This document shows, piece by piece, positions 38,557 through 46,283 of a stretch of 64,000 nt of DNA. The notes beneath the pieces were generated by a model. That model was given only the letters and a program-made list of their open reading frames with translations. It was not told the origin of the DNA and made no database searches. The DNA is from Acidobacteriota bacterium. GTDB lineage: Bacteria; Acidobacteriota; Blastocatellia; Pyrinomonadales; Pyrinomonadaceae. The stretch lies in assembly GCA_020199775.1 (NCBI GenBank), contig JAIVJZ010000006.1:1-64000 (forward strand). The letters are read 5' to 3'. A program made the position numbers and the translations under genes. Within the stretch, counting starts at the first letter, position 1. The number at the start of each line of letters is the position of its first letter.

Positions 38557-39009
38557 TTTCTTAGTCTTGGGCGGGGTTTGCCAGAGCACGTTGACGAACT
38601 TCCACTTCCCGTCATACTTGGCGAGGTGTATGTAGTCGATGCCCCAGACGGCGGTGAGTTTCGCGCTGGCCGTTTGGTCGGACACGTCGAAGATGACGAC
38701 TTCCTTCGGCGCGTCCTTCGGCACGCGCCCGTTCTTGTTGTAAGTCTTGGCGAGTTCCACGAGTTGCTGGAAGGTCATCACGTCGGAACTGTAGGCCGTC
38801 TCGCCCCGCTTCACGAAGAAGCCGCGTTTCGCCAGTTCCGGGTGCACGCTGCGTTCGATCCGCGAGGCGTCCACCGTGTAGATGCCTTCGACGTAATCCA
38901 GCACGGCCTGTTTGACCGCCTCCCGCTCCGCGTCCGCGCCCTGCTGTTGCGCCGCGATCGACGCGGGCAGCAACGCGAGCACGGCGATCACTAAAAATAA
39001 CTTTTTCAT
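38554..39009 (-). CDS. secreted NTF2-like (lumazine-binding/SnoaL-type) protein
   Basis: The 151-residue protein has a signal peptide (MKKLFLVIAVLALLPASIAA). An NTF2-like cone-shaped domain follows: EAVKQAVLDYVEGIYTVDA, RIERSVHPELAKRGFFV, TFQQLVELAKTYN, KLTAVWGIDYIHLAKYDGKW. It matches the putative lumazine-binding family, whose members mostly have no known reaction. GGAGACACC precedes the ATG at 39009. It lies between the MocA-like gene and the molybdenum hydroxylase operon and could be co-transcribed. Confidence 0.85.
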   Translation of the reverse strand: MKKLFLVIAVLALLPASIAAQQQGADAEREAVKQAVLDYVEGIYTVDASRIERSVHPELAKRGFFVKRGETAYSSDVMTFQQLVELAKTYNKNGRVPKDAPKEVVIFDVSDQTASAKLTAVWGIDYIHLAKYDGKWKFVNVLWQTPPKTKK

Positions 39010-39094
39010 CGGTGTCTCCGAAAATTCGAGATTGGCGAACTGCTGCAACCTTGAACGAACACCGTGCGGTCGCGGTTTCCGAAAACCGACGCGC

Positions 39095-40081
39095 TTAATC
39101 GTCTCGCAACGCTTCGAGCGCGCGCGTGACGTAGATGCGCGCCATCTGCTTGCGCCAGTTCATGATGAAATCCGTGTTGTCGAGTGGTCGCGCTTTGACG
39201 TAGCACGCCTCGGCCGCCGCCGCGATCCGTTCCGGGTCGAGCCGCGCGCCGACGAGAGCGGCCTCCGCCTCACGCACCGCCAACGGCGCGGGCGCGATGC
39301 CCCCCAGAATCAGCTTCGCCGCCTTCACCGTCCCGTCCTCTCCCATGTCGAGCCGCACGGCCACGCCGAGCACCGGGAAGTCGAACGCGTCGCGCCGCCT
39401 GAGCTTCCGGTAGACCGCGCGCCAGCCGTTCAAAGGCGGCAGACGGATGTCGGCCAGCAACTCGTCCGGCCGCTTGTGCAAATAATCTATGCCGTCGTCG
39501 TTGTACAAGCCTTCGGCCGTCACTTCGCGCTCGCCGACGGTCGAGACGAGCCGCACGCGCGCCCCCAACGCCACCATCAGCGGCACGAGATCGGCCGACT
39601 GCACCGCCCAGCACTTCGACGAGCGGGGCGCAACCCAACACACGTCGCCATCCTTCTTCATGCAGAAGTTGACGCCCTTGCGCCACTCGTAATTCTGGTC
39701 GTAATAATTGCAGCGCGTGTCGAGCAAAAGATTCCCGCCGACCGTCCCCATGTTGCGCAAGACGGGCGTCGAGATCGTCCGCGCCGCCGCCGCCACCATC
39801 GGGTAGTCGCGATTGACGACCGGGTGCTCGCACAAATCCGTCAGCGACACGCCCGCGCCGATCCTCACCCCGCTCTCGCCGTCACCCTCGATCCGGTTCA
39901 ACTCCGCGATGCGCCCCACCGAGATGACCGTCTTCGGCGTCTGCTGCCGCCGCTTCATGTTCGGATACAAGTCTGTCCCGCCCGCCACGAACTGCCCCTG
40001 CGGCCCGGCGTCCGCCATCATCCGCGCCGCGTCCTTAATCTCTCTCGGCACGCGATACTCAAACTTCGGAAGTCTCATCAT
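39095..40081 (-). CDS. molybdenum hydroxylase FAD subunit, 4-hydroxybenzoyl-CoA reductase beta-like
   Basis: The 328-residue protein passes electrons between FAD and the iron-sulfur clusters. FAD motifs are GQFVAGGTDLYPNM near residue 30 and RNMGTVGGNLL near residue 110. Directly after comes an insert with four Cys spaced 16, 8 and 9 residues apart (RCNYY, NFCMKK, DVCWV, SKCWAV). In 4-hydroxybenzoyl-CoA reductase the beta subunit has such an insert, which binds an extra [4Fe-4S] cluster. Ordinary CoxM/xanthine dehydrogenase FAD subunits lack it. The start is one of two adjacent ATGs, 40081 or 40078. It is separated from its partner subunits by the BrnT/BrnA-type module. Confidence 0.9.
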   Translation of the reverse strand: MMRLPKFEYRVPREIKDAARMMADAGPQGQFVAGGTDLYPNMKRRQQTPKTVISVGRIAELNRIEGDGESGVRIGAGVSLTDLCEHPVVNRDYPMVAAAARTISTPVLRNMGTVGGNLLLDTRCNYYDQNYEWRKGVNFCMKKDGDVCWVAPRSSKCWAVQSADLVPLMVALGARVRLVSTVGEREVTAEGLYNDDGIDYLHKRPDELLADIRLPPLNGWRAVYRKLRRRDAFDFPVLGVAVRLDMGEDGTVKAAKLILGGIAPAPLAVREAEAALVGARLDPERIAAAAEACYVKARPLDNTDFIMNWRKQMARIYVTRALEALRDD

Positions 40082-40104
40082 AACGGTATAAATTCCCCTT
40101 GCTT

Positions 40105-40164
40105 TTACGAATGGATCGCCACGCGCCGCCGTTTCGCGCCCGTCGCCGCCTTCCGCCAGCGGGG
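40105..40164. repeat. degenerate copy of the molybdenum-subunit gene 3' end
   Basis: Sixty bases here match 40681-40740, the last codons of the Mo-subunit gene, at roughly 80 percent by eye, starting with TTACGA and ATCGCCACGCG. The two copies flank the toxin-antitoxin genes. Confidence 0.7.
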
Positions 40165-40187
40165 CGCGAGACAGTTTCACCTACGCC

Positions 40188-40388
40188 TCAAGCTCGCTTT
40201 TTATCGTCAATCTTCAACTCAGGATGACGTGCGAGAAAGCCGCCGCGCTTCATCTTGTAGCGACCGGGCTTGAGCATGTCGTCGTCTGTCCAGCCGCGCT
40301 TGAGACCTGCTTCGTAATCCTCCTGCGTGACTTCCAGTACAACCTCTTCGGCCGGTGTTTTGGGTTCCTTACCTGTCGCCTTTTTCAT
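40188..40388 (-). CDS. BrnA-position antitoxin
   Basis: The 66-residue protein follows and overlaps the BrnT-like toxin gene by 20 bases, the usual toxin-first order for brnT-brnA. It is Lys-rich and contains VTQEDYEAGLKRGWTDDDML and a basic segment (RYKMKRGGF). No classical ribbon-helix-helix is obvious, so the family assignment rests mainly on position. It probably binds and neutralises the toxin. Confidence 0.75.
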   Translation of the reverse strand: MKKATGKEPKTPAEEVVLEVTQEDYEAGLKRGWTDDDMLKPGRYKMKRGGFLARHPELKIDDKKRA

Positions 40389-40647
40389 ATAAATCTCTCT
40401 CCGTCGGTGTCGGCTTACGCGCCGAAATGATCCGAATCATATTGCCGATGCGTTGGGCAAACACGACGAACAATAGACGTTGCGCGGAATAGCCGATGAT
40501 GACGAAACGGCTTTCGTCGCCGGAGTGTTCGGTATCTTGAGCTTCGAGCGCGTTCGGATCGTAAAAGACTTCCGTGGCCTCTCCAAAAGTGATGCCATGT
40601 TTTTCCACATTGCCGATAGCCTTCGCATCATCCCATTCAAATCTCAA
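40369..40647 (-). CDS. brnT: BrnT-family ribonuclease toxin
   Basis: BrnT toxins are small RelE-like-fold ribonucleases. The 92-residue protein shows the family line: FEWDDAKAIGNVEKHGITFGEA, then FYDPNALEAQDTEH, SRFVIIGYSAQRLLFVVF, and the C-terminal IRIISARKPTPTERDLYE with the conserved ISAR and Tyr. The start is TTG at 40647 with GAAAGGA 8 bases upstream. It sits within a molybdenum hydroxylase operon, between the Mo and FAD subunit genes, which marks it as an insertion. Confidence 0.88.
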   Translation of the reverse strand: MRFEWDDAKAIGNVEKHGITFGEATEVFYDPNALEAQDTEHSGDESRFVIIGYSAQRLLFVVFAQRIGNMIRIISARKPTPTERDLYEKGDR

Positions 40648-40680
40648 CGCCGATCCTTTCTCATATTCACGACCGCCTAA

Positions 40681-43137
40681 TTACGAGTGGATCGCCACGC
40701 GCGGCATCTCGCGCCCGTCGCCGCCCTCGGCGGGCGTGGCGACTTTGAGCGGTTCAGGCCATTCGACGATTGGCACGCCTTTGGGGCCGAAGCGCGCGGG
40801 CTTGCCCTGAGATTTGGCGCGGAGCGCGGCGAGCACTTTTTCGGGTGTGATCGGCACTTCGTCCACACGCACGCCGACGGCGTCGTAGACGGCGTTGGCG
40901 ACGGCGGGCATAACCGGCAGGAGCGGTCCCTGTCCGACCTCTTTCGCGCCGAAGGGGCCGTTCGGGTCGGCGTCTTCGATGAGGTAGGTCTTCACGTCGC
41001 ACATCTCGTGCGTGGTCGGACTCTTGTATTCGAGGAGCGACGGGAATTTGTGGACGACGTTGCGGTTGGCGCGATAGGTCATCTCTTCCATGAGCGCCTC
41101 GCCGAGTCCCATGTAGACGCCGCCTTCGACCTGCCCCATGACGAGCATCGGGTTAATCGACTGGCCGATGTCGTGACCGATCCAGACGCGCTCGACGCGG
41201 ACGAGTCCCGTCTCCGCGTCAACGTCAACTTCGGCGATGGCCGCCGAGTAGCTGTAGGCGGGCGAGGGGCCGACGCCCGCGCCCTTGAACTTGCCCGGAG
41301 AGCGTGGCGGCGTGTACGAGCCGACCGTGCCAATCGTGCCGAACTTCGATTCGGCGAGCACGACCGCCTCGGCGAAGGCGACGCCCACTTCCGGGTTTTC
41401 AACGTCGAAGACGCGGTGATCGGCGAACGAGAGATTCTCTACGGGCAGCGAAAGTTTTTCGGCGACCGCCGCGCTTAAAAGTTCGCGCGCGCGTTCGGCG
41501 GCCTGAAGGGCGGCGTTGCCGGTCATCAGCGTGACGCGGCTCGAATAGCTGCCGAGATCGACGGGCGTGAGGTCTGTGTCGGCGGTCAGGACACGGATGT
41601 CGAACGGGTCTATGCCGAGGACTTCGGCGACGATGTAGGCGAGGACGGAATCCGAGCCTTGCCCGATGTCGGTCGAGCCGCACTGGACGCGGACGCCGCC
41701 CTGACGGTCGAGTCCGAGTTGGACGCCGGAGTGCGGCATGTTGTTCCAGTAGATCGGCAGCCCCGCGCCGCAGATGTAACTGCTGCACGCCAGCCCGACG
41801 CCCTTGCCGTAAGGCAGTTGGCGAAACTTGTTCTTCCAGTCCGACCCGGCGACGATCTTCTCGATGCACTTACCTAAGCCCATGCTGCCGATGCGCAGGT
41901 AGTTGGCCGTCAGCGAGTAGGGTTTGACGAGATGTTGCAAGCGCATCTCGGCCGGGTCGAGTTTGAGATCGTCTGCGATCTTGTCGAGTTGCACTTCGAG
42001 ACCGAAGCGCGGTTGCGGCGTGCCGTGGCCGCGCTTGGGGCCGCAGGGCGGCTTGTTGGTGAAGGCGCGCAGGCCACGGAAGCGATAGCGCGGCACTTCG
42101 TAAGTGACGGTTTGCAGCGCGCCCGTGTAGAAGGTGGAGGCGACGCCGTAAGAGCCGTACGCGCCGCCGTCGAGGAACGTCTGAAAATCCATCGCCGTGA
42201 TCGAGCCGTCTCGTTTGACGCCCGTCTTGACGTGCATCAGGACTGGGTGACGGCCGCGATGGCAGTAGAAAACCTCCTCGCGCGTGAGCGTCACTTTCAC
42301 GGGTCGGCCCGTGATCTGCGAGAGCTTGCAGACGGCGACTTCGTGGTTGAACGGGTCGCTCTTGCCGCCGAAGCCGCCGCCGTTCGGCGTGGCGATGACG
42401 CGGATATGCGCGGCGGGCAAGCCTAAGACTTTAGTGAGCGCGCGGTGGACGTAGTGCGGCGTCTGCGTGCTGCTCCACAGCGTGAGTTTGTCGTCCGGGT
42501 CGAAATGCGCGACGGCCGCGTGCTGCTCCATCGGGAGGTGCGTGTTGCCTTCGTAGAAAAAGGTGTCTTCGCGAATGTGGTCGGCGGCGGCGAAGCCTGC
42601 GTCGAGGTCTCCGAATTCGAGGTGGACTTTCTTGTGCACGTTGCCGCTCTCGCCGTAGTCCTGCACGCGCGGCTCGTCGATCATGATGGCCTCTTCGATG
42701 CTCGTGATCGTCTGGAGCCGTTCATACTCGACTTCGATCAGGTTCATCGCCTCGAAGGCCGTGTCTTCGTCAACGGCGGCGACCGCCGCGACGGGGTCGC
42801 CGATGAAGCGCACGCGATCCGTGCAGAGCGCGTGCTCGTCCTGACTGACGGGCAGGATGCCGTAACTCAACGGCAAATCTTCGCCCGTGATGACGGCGTG
42901 GACGCCGGGCAGCGCGCGCGCCTTCGACGCGTCGATCTTCACGATGCGCGCGTGCGGCTCGTGCGCGCGCAGGAGTTTGGCGAAGAGCATGCGCGGCAGC
43001 ACGATGTCGTCGGCAAACTTCGTCTGCCCCGTGCATTTCGCGCGCGCATCAACCTTGCGAAAAGGCCGCCCGACGACTTTTAAATCTTTCTTGCTCGCGC
43101 CGTTCGCGCCCTTGTGGTGTCCGTTGTCGCTGGTCAT
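40681..43137 (-). CDS. molybdenum hydroxylase large subunit (xanthine dehydrogenase/4-hydroxybenzoyl-CoA reductase alpha family)
   Basis: The 818-residue subunit binds molybdopterin and holds the substrate site. KVDARAKCTGQTKFADDI begins the aldehyde oxidase/xanthine dehydrogenase domain. NGGGFGGK (near residue 245), GSTDIGQGSDSV, GSYSSRVTLMTGNA and the late NGPFGAKEVGQGP contain the cofactor loops and the conserved Glu in AKEVG. The substrate is unknown. The adjacent FAD subunit with the four-Cys insert points towards the hydroxybenzoyl-CoA reductase branch. The ATG at 43137 lies 22 bases after the Fe-S subunit gene. Confidence 0.9.
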   Translation of the reverse strand: MTSDNGHHKGANGASKKDLKVVGRPFRKVDARAKCTGQTKFADDIVLPRMLFAKLLRAHEPHARIVKIDASKARALPGVHAVITGEDLPLSYGILPVSQDEHALCTDRVRFIGDPVAAVAAVDEDTAFEAMNLIEVEYERLQTITSIEEAIMIDEPRVQDYGESGNVHKKVHLEFGDLDAGFAAADHIREDTFFYEGNTHLPMEQHAAVAHFDPDDKLTLWSSTQTPHYVHRALTKVLGLPAAHIRVIATPNGGGFGGKSDPFNHEVAVCKLSQITGRPVKVTLTREEVFYCHRGRHPVLMHVKTGVKRDGSITAMDFQTFLDGGAYGSYGVASTFYTGALQTVTYEVPRYRFRGLRAFTNKPPCGPKRGHGTPQPRFGLEVQLDKIADDLKLDPAEMRLQHLVKPYSLTANYLRIGSMGLGKCIEKIVAGSDWKNKFRQLPYGKGVGLACSSYICGAGLPIYWNNMPHSGVQLGLDRQGGVRVQCGSTDIGQGSDSVLAYIVAEVLGIDPFDIRVLTADTDLTPVDLGSYSSRVTLMTGNAALQAAERARELLSAAVAEKLSLPVENLSFADHRVFDVENPEVGVAFAEAVVLAESKFGTIGTVGSYTPPRSPGKFKGAGVGPSPAYSYSAAIAEVDVDAETGLVRVERVWIGHDIGQSINPMLVMGQVEGGVYMGLGEALMEEMTYRANRNVVHKFPSLLEYKSPTTHEMCDVKTYLIEDADPNGPFGAKEVGQGPLLPVMPAVANAVYDAVGVRVDEVPITPEKVLAALRAKSQGKPARFGPKGVPIVEWPEPLKVATPAEGGDGREMPRVAIHS

Positions 43138-43159
43138 TTGATTGCTTGTGTCGTGTTCG

Positions 43160-43690
43160 TTAGTCGAGGCCGTAGACGGCTTCGCGCGGCAGTTCCAACT
43201 CTTCGCCGCGCATGCGCGCCGCGGCGAGTTCGACCGCTTCGTAAATTTTGATGTAGCCCGTGCAGCGGCAGAGGTTGCCGCAGAGGGCTTCCTTGATCTC
43301 TTCGCGCGTCGGCCGCGGGTTGGCGGCGAGCAGTTCTTTGGCGACGAGCAGGAAGCCGGGCGTGCAGTAGCCGCACTGCGCCGCGCCCGTGTCGGCGAAA
43401 GTTTCCTGCAAAGGGTGTAGACCGGCGGGCGACGCCATGCCTTCGACGGTTTCGACGCTGCGGCCTTCGGCTTCCAGCCCGAGCACGAGGCAGGAGAGCG
43501 CGGAGCGGCCGTTGACGAGCACGGCGCACGTACCGCACTCGCCGAGTTCGCAGCCGTGTTTCGTGCCCATCAAATTCAGGTCTTCGCGCAGGACTTCGAG
43601 CAGGGTCTTGTGCGGCGCGAATGCCACCTCGACCGCCTCGCCGTTCAGAGTGAATTCGATATGAGTTTTCTGTTTTGTTCGTTCCGGCAT
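43160..43690 (-). CDS. molybdenum hydroxylase [2Fe-2S] subunit
   Basis: The 176-residue protein carries two [2Fe-2S] clusters that move electrons from the Mo site to FAD. The N-terminal plant-ferredoxin cluster is CELGECGTC plus a later Cys in SALSCLVL. The C-terminal helical cluster is in AAQCGYCTPGF and NLCRCTGYIKI. There is no Tat signal, so the enzyme is cytoplasmic. It is first in the operon (Fe-S, Mo, toxin-antitoxin module, FAD subunit). Confidence 0.95.
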   Translation of the reverse strand: MPERTKQKTHIEFTLNGEAVEVAFAPHKTLLEVLREDLNLMGTKHGCELGECGTCAVLVNGRSALSCLVLGLEAEGRSVETVEGMASPAGLHPLQETFADTGAAQCGYCTPGFLLVAKELLAANPRPTREEIKEALCGNLCRCTGYIKIYEAVELAAARMRGEELELPREAVYGLD

Positions 43691-43745
43691 CCCGTTGATT
43701 CTATATGAAGACGCGGGCGGGACTGAAACGGAGACGACAGTAAGA

Positions 43746-43820
43746 CCGTGAATCGTAAATCGTGAATAGAAGAAGACAGGTCTTTCTATTCACGATTTAC
43801 GATTTACGATTCACGGCTTT
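43746..43820. repeat. heptanucleotide-repeat hairpin H12 (GTAAATC/GTGAATC type)
   Basis: The left arm at 43746-43772 (GTGAATC, GTAAATC) pairs with the right arm at 43784-43820 (GATTTAC, GATTCAC). It ends 2 bases from the panC stop. The loop and arm junction (GGTCTTTCTATTCACG) is shared with the element at 1618. Confidence 0.88.
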
Positions 43821-43822
43821 GG

Positions 43823-44704
43823 TTAGGGCATGACGAGTTGGCCGGTCTTACTGGTCTTGTTGAGGACGATGTTGTCGATGAGGCGGGTCTTGCCGAGGCG
43901 CGCGGCGACGGCGATGAGGACGGGGCGGTCGTCGAGGCGGTCGAGCCGCTCCAGAGTGTCGGCGTCGTTGACGCTGACGTACTCGACCTGGGCGCGCGGC
44001 TCGGCTTCGATGTCGGCGCGGACGATGTCGGAGAGTTTTTTGCCGTTGCGCTCGCCCTCGGAATAGGCGCCCTCGGCGTGCGAGAGCGCGCGGTAGATGA
44101 CGGCGGCGGCGCGTTTGTCTTCCGCGTCGAGATAGGCGTTGCGCGAGGAGAGCGCGAGGCCGGAGTCTTCGCGCACGGTCGGGAGGATGACGATCTCCGT
44201 GTCGAAGGCCAGATCGCGCACGAGGCGTTTGACGACGAGCGTCTGCTGCGCGTCCTTCTGGCCGAAGTAGGCGAAGTCCGGTCGGATGATGTTGAAGAGG
44301 ATGGTCAGGACGGTGGAGACGCCGCGAAAGTGGCCGGGGCGCGCCGCGCCTTCGAGTTGCTCGGAGAGGCGTTCGACCTCGACGTAAGTGGAAAAACCTT
44401 TCGGGTAAATTTCCTCCGCGGGCGGCGCGAAGATGTAATCCACGTTGTAGTCGGAGAGCGCCATCGTGTCTTTCGTCAGGTCGCGCGGGTAGCTTGAGAA
44501 GTCTTCGTGCGGCGCGAACTGCTTGGGGTTGACGAAGACCGACACGATCACCACGTCGCACATGCGCCGCGCCTCGCGCACCAGACTCAGGTGTCCCTCG
44601 TGCAGCGCGCCCATCGTCGGCACCAACCCGATGGTCTTATCCAATTCGCGCCGCACCTTGCGCGACACCGAACTCATGCGTTGACGACGATTGATGATTT
44701 CCAT
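43823..44704 (-). CDS. panC: pantothenate synthetase
   Basis: PanC joins pantoate and beta-alanine with ATP to make pantothenate, the coenzyme A precursor. The 293-residue protein has VPTMGALHEGHLSLV (the HxGH nucleotide site, near residue 30), VFVNPKQFAPHEDFSSYPR, YFGQKDAQQTLVVKRLVRDL and GLALSSRNAYLDAE. The ATG at 44704 fits the family N-terminus. Heptamer-repeat DNA begins 5 bases upstream, and no ribosome binding site is visible. It follows panB in an operon. Confidence 0.95.
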   Translation of the reverse strand: MEIINRRQRMSSVSRKVRRELDKTIGLVPTMGALHEGHLSLVREARRMCDVVIVSVFVNPKQFAPHEDFSSYPRDLTKDTMALSDYNVDYIFAPPAEEIYPKGFSTYVEVERLSEQLEGAARPGHFRGVSTVLTILFNIIRPDFAYFGQKDAQQTLVVKRLVRDLAFDTEIVILPTVREDSGLALSSRNAYLDAEDKRAAAVIYRALSHAEGAYSEGERNGKKLSDIVRADIEAEPRAQVEYVSVNDADTLERLDRLDDRPVLIAVAARLGKTRLIDNIVLNKTSKTGQLVMP

Positions 44705-44708
44705 AAGA

Positions 44709-44783
44709 ACAGTGAGCAGTGAGCAGTAAGCAGTAAGCAGAAAACAGTTTTTACTGCTCACTGCTCACTGCTCACTGCTTACC
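44709..44783. repeat. heptanucleotide-repeat hairpin H13 (GTGAGCA/GTAAGCA type)
   Basis: The left arm at 44709-44741 (GTGAGCA, GTAAGCA repeats) pairs almost perfectly with the right arm at 44751-44783 (CTGCTCA repeats). It fills the panB-panC gap, 4 bases from the panB stop and 4 from the panC start. Confidence 0.92.
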
Positions 44784-44787
44784 TTCT

Positions 44788-45690
44788 TTAAGGCCGCTCG
44801 ACCCCCGCGTCGCCTTCCGTGCTGATGGGCGCGGCTTCCAGTTCGGCGGCGGCTTCGCGCGGCAGCGGGTAGGATTCGTTCTCCGCCGGGTATGCGCCGC
44901 CCCGCACGTCTTCGGCGAAGCGGCTGATGGCCTCGGTCATCTGCGCGCGCAGGTCTGCGTACTGGCGGACGAAGCGCGGGCGCGTCGGGCTGAACGAGAG
45001 GCCGAGCAGATCGTGTATGACGAGGACTTGCGCGTCGCAGTGCTCGCCCGCGCCGATGCCGATGGTCGGGATCGACACGCTCGCCGTGACGATGCGCGCG
45101 ATCTCGCGCGGCACGACTTCGAGGACGAGCGCGAACGCGCCCGCCGCTTCGAGCGCGCGCGCGTCTTCGACTAAAGCGCGCGCCGCTTCGGCCGTCTTCC
45201 CTTGCAGGCGGAAGCCGCCGAGTTTGTTGACCGACTGCGGCGTCAAACCGATGTGCCCCATCACGGGAATCTCTTCGGCGACGAGGCGGCCGACCGTCTC
45301 GACGCGCGCCCTGCCGCCTTCGAGTTTGACGGCCTCCGCGCCGCCCTCTTTGACGAGACGCAGGGCGGCGCGCACGGCGTCGTCCGCGCCCGTGTGGTAA
45401 GAGCCGTAGGGCATGTCGGCGACCAGCAGGGCGCGTTCCGTCCCGCGGCGCACGGCGCGCGTGTGCCTGACCATCTCGTCGAGCGTGACGGGGACGGTCG
45501 TGTCGTAGCCGAGCACGACGTTCCCGACGGAGTCGCCGACGAGGATGATGTCCGTGCCCGCCTCGTCGACGATGCGTGCGGTCGGGTAGTCGTAGGCCGT
45601 CAGGCAGACGAGCCGCTCGCCGCGCTCTTTGCTGGCGCGCAGCGAGGGAACCGTCACTTTTTCAGGACGCTGCTGTTTGAGATATGCCAT
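44788..45690 (-). CDS. panB: 3-methyl-2-oxobutanoate hydroxymethyltransferase
   Basis: PanB makes ketopantoate from alpha-ketoisovalerate and methylene-tetrahydrofolate. The 300-residue TIM-barrel enzyme has LTAYDYPTARIVDEAG, VGDSVGNVVLGYDTTVPV (metal Asp), VADMPYGSY, VKLEGG, MGHIGLTPQ and the catalytic Glu in LVLEVVPREIA, then IGIGAGEHCDAQVLV. About 25 residues at the C-terminus are Glu/Pro-rich and outside the fold. The ATG at 45690 is preceded by a good promoter. It is first in a panB-panC operon. Confidence 0.95.
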   Translation of the reverse strand: MAYLKQQRPEKVTVPSLRASKERGERLVCLTAYDYPTARIVDEAGTDIILVGDSVGNVVLGYDTTVPVTLDEMVRHTRAVRRGTERALLVADMPYGSYHTGADDAVRAALRLVKEGGAEAVKLEGGRARVETVGRLVAEEIPVMGHIGLTPQSVNKLGGFRLQGKTAEAARALVEDARALEAAGAFALVLEVVPREIARIVTASVSIPTIGIGAGEHCDAQVLVIHDLLGLSFSPTRPRFVRQYADLRAQMTEAISRFAEDVRGGAYPAENESYPLPREAAAELEAAPISTEGDAGVERP

Positions 45691-45741
45691 TGGTGGTCGT
45701 AGTCAATCGTGTCCGGGTCGTCATTTCATCGAGGAAGCCGG

Positions 45742-45770
45742 ATTATAGGCGAGGGAACCGACTGAGACAA
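45742..45770 (-). promoter_or_regulatory. panB promoter
   Basis: On the minus strand, TTGTCT, a 17-base spacer and TATAAT end about 50 bases upstream of the panB ATG. Both boxes are close to sigma70 consensus. Confidence 0.75.
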
Positions 45771-45800
45771 GGATGACGGAAGAATCGACGGGCAACTCAG

Positions 45801-45882
45801 TGTTGATGGCCGCCGCATCGGCACGCCGATCCTGATTCGGCGTGCGCGGCGACGGCTTTGCGCTCACGCGCGCGGCGCGCGG
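45801..45882 (+). pseudogene. remnant of a Cys-rich family C-terminal calcium-binding domain (unit 0)
   Basis: This stretch matches about 48690-48773 inside the last unit (GCACGCCGATCCTGATT and GGCGACGGCTTTGCGCTCAC), the part encoding STPILIDLRGDGFALTDAAR. It is not open as a gene. It ends where the upstream region of unit 1 begins, showing that another copy once preceded the array. Confidence 0.75.
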
Positions 45883-45918
45883 CAACTGACGGTGAACCCC
45901 GACCGGCTTGTATAATTC

Positions 45919-45947
45919 TTGACATGGTATGAGGGCGGGCTTATGCT
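45919..45947 (+). promoter_or_regulatory. array promoter, unit 1
   Basis: TTGACA, 17 bases, TATGCT. The same arrangement, with matching flanks, stands before units 2 and 3. A leader of about 70 bases follows, ending in AAGGAG before the ATG at 46020. Confidence 0.8.
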
Positions 45948-46019
45948 GCGCCTGTCTGGTTAGTACGCGCCTCCATCCTCAACACGATCTCACGCGGTCT
46001 CACATAAGGAGCAACTACC

Positions 46020-46283
46020 ATGGACTCTCACGCCATCCCCTCTCACTTAAAGAATTTCAAGTCAACCATGTTCGCCGGCGCGCTGCTCATCGCCTTCTTC
46101 GGATTGTGCGCGGTCGGCGTCGTGCCGGGCACGGCGCAGTCGTCACTGCCGGAGGAAAGAGAGTTAGAGGATAAAATCCCGAAGCACCTGCCGATTAAAG
46201 AAGCCGATCTATTATCTCAGCTTCTCTCTGATTATGCCGGAAGTGTTCAGCGAGACTGGCAGTGTCGTTGCCGTCAGCTTTAG
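46020..46283 (+). pseudogene. Cys-rich secreted family, unit 1, 5' fragment (frameshifted)
   Basis: It encodes the signal peptide (FAGALLIAFFGLCAVGVVPGTAQS) and LEDKIPKHLPIK of the family domain. It then leaves frame at about 46208 because roughly 70 bases found in intact relatives (about 24 codons between PKHLPIK and KPIYYL) are missing. The first about 190 bases differ from unit 3 at a single position. A good ribosome binding site is present, so a truncated secreted peptide of about 87 residues could be made. Confidence 0.75.

Noticed and set aside
40105..40740. Insertion-sequence origin of the BrnT/BrnA insertion
   Set aside because: There is no transposase and no terminal inverted repeats. 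The flanking duplication is about 60 bases and is a gene end.
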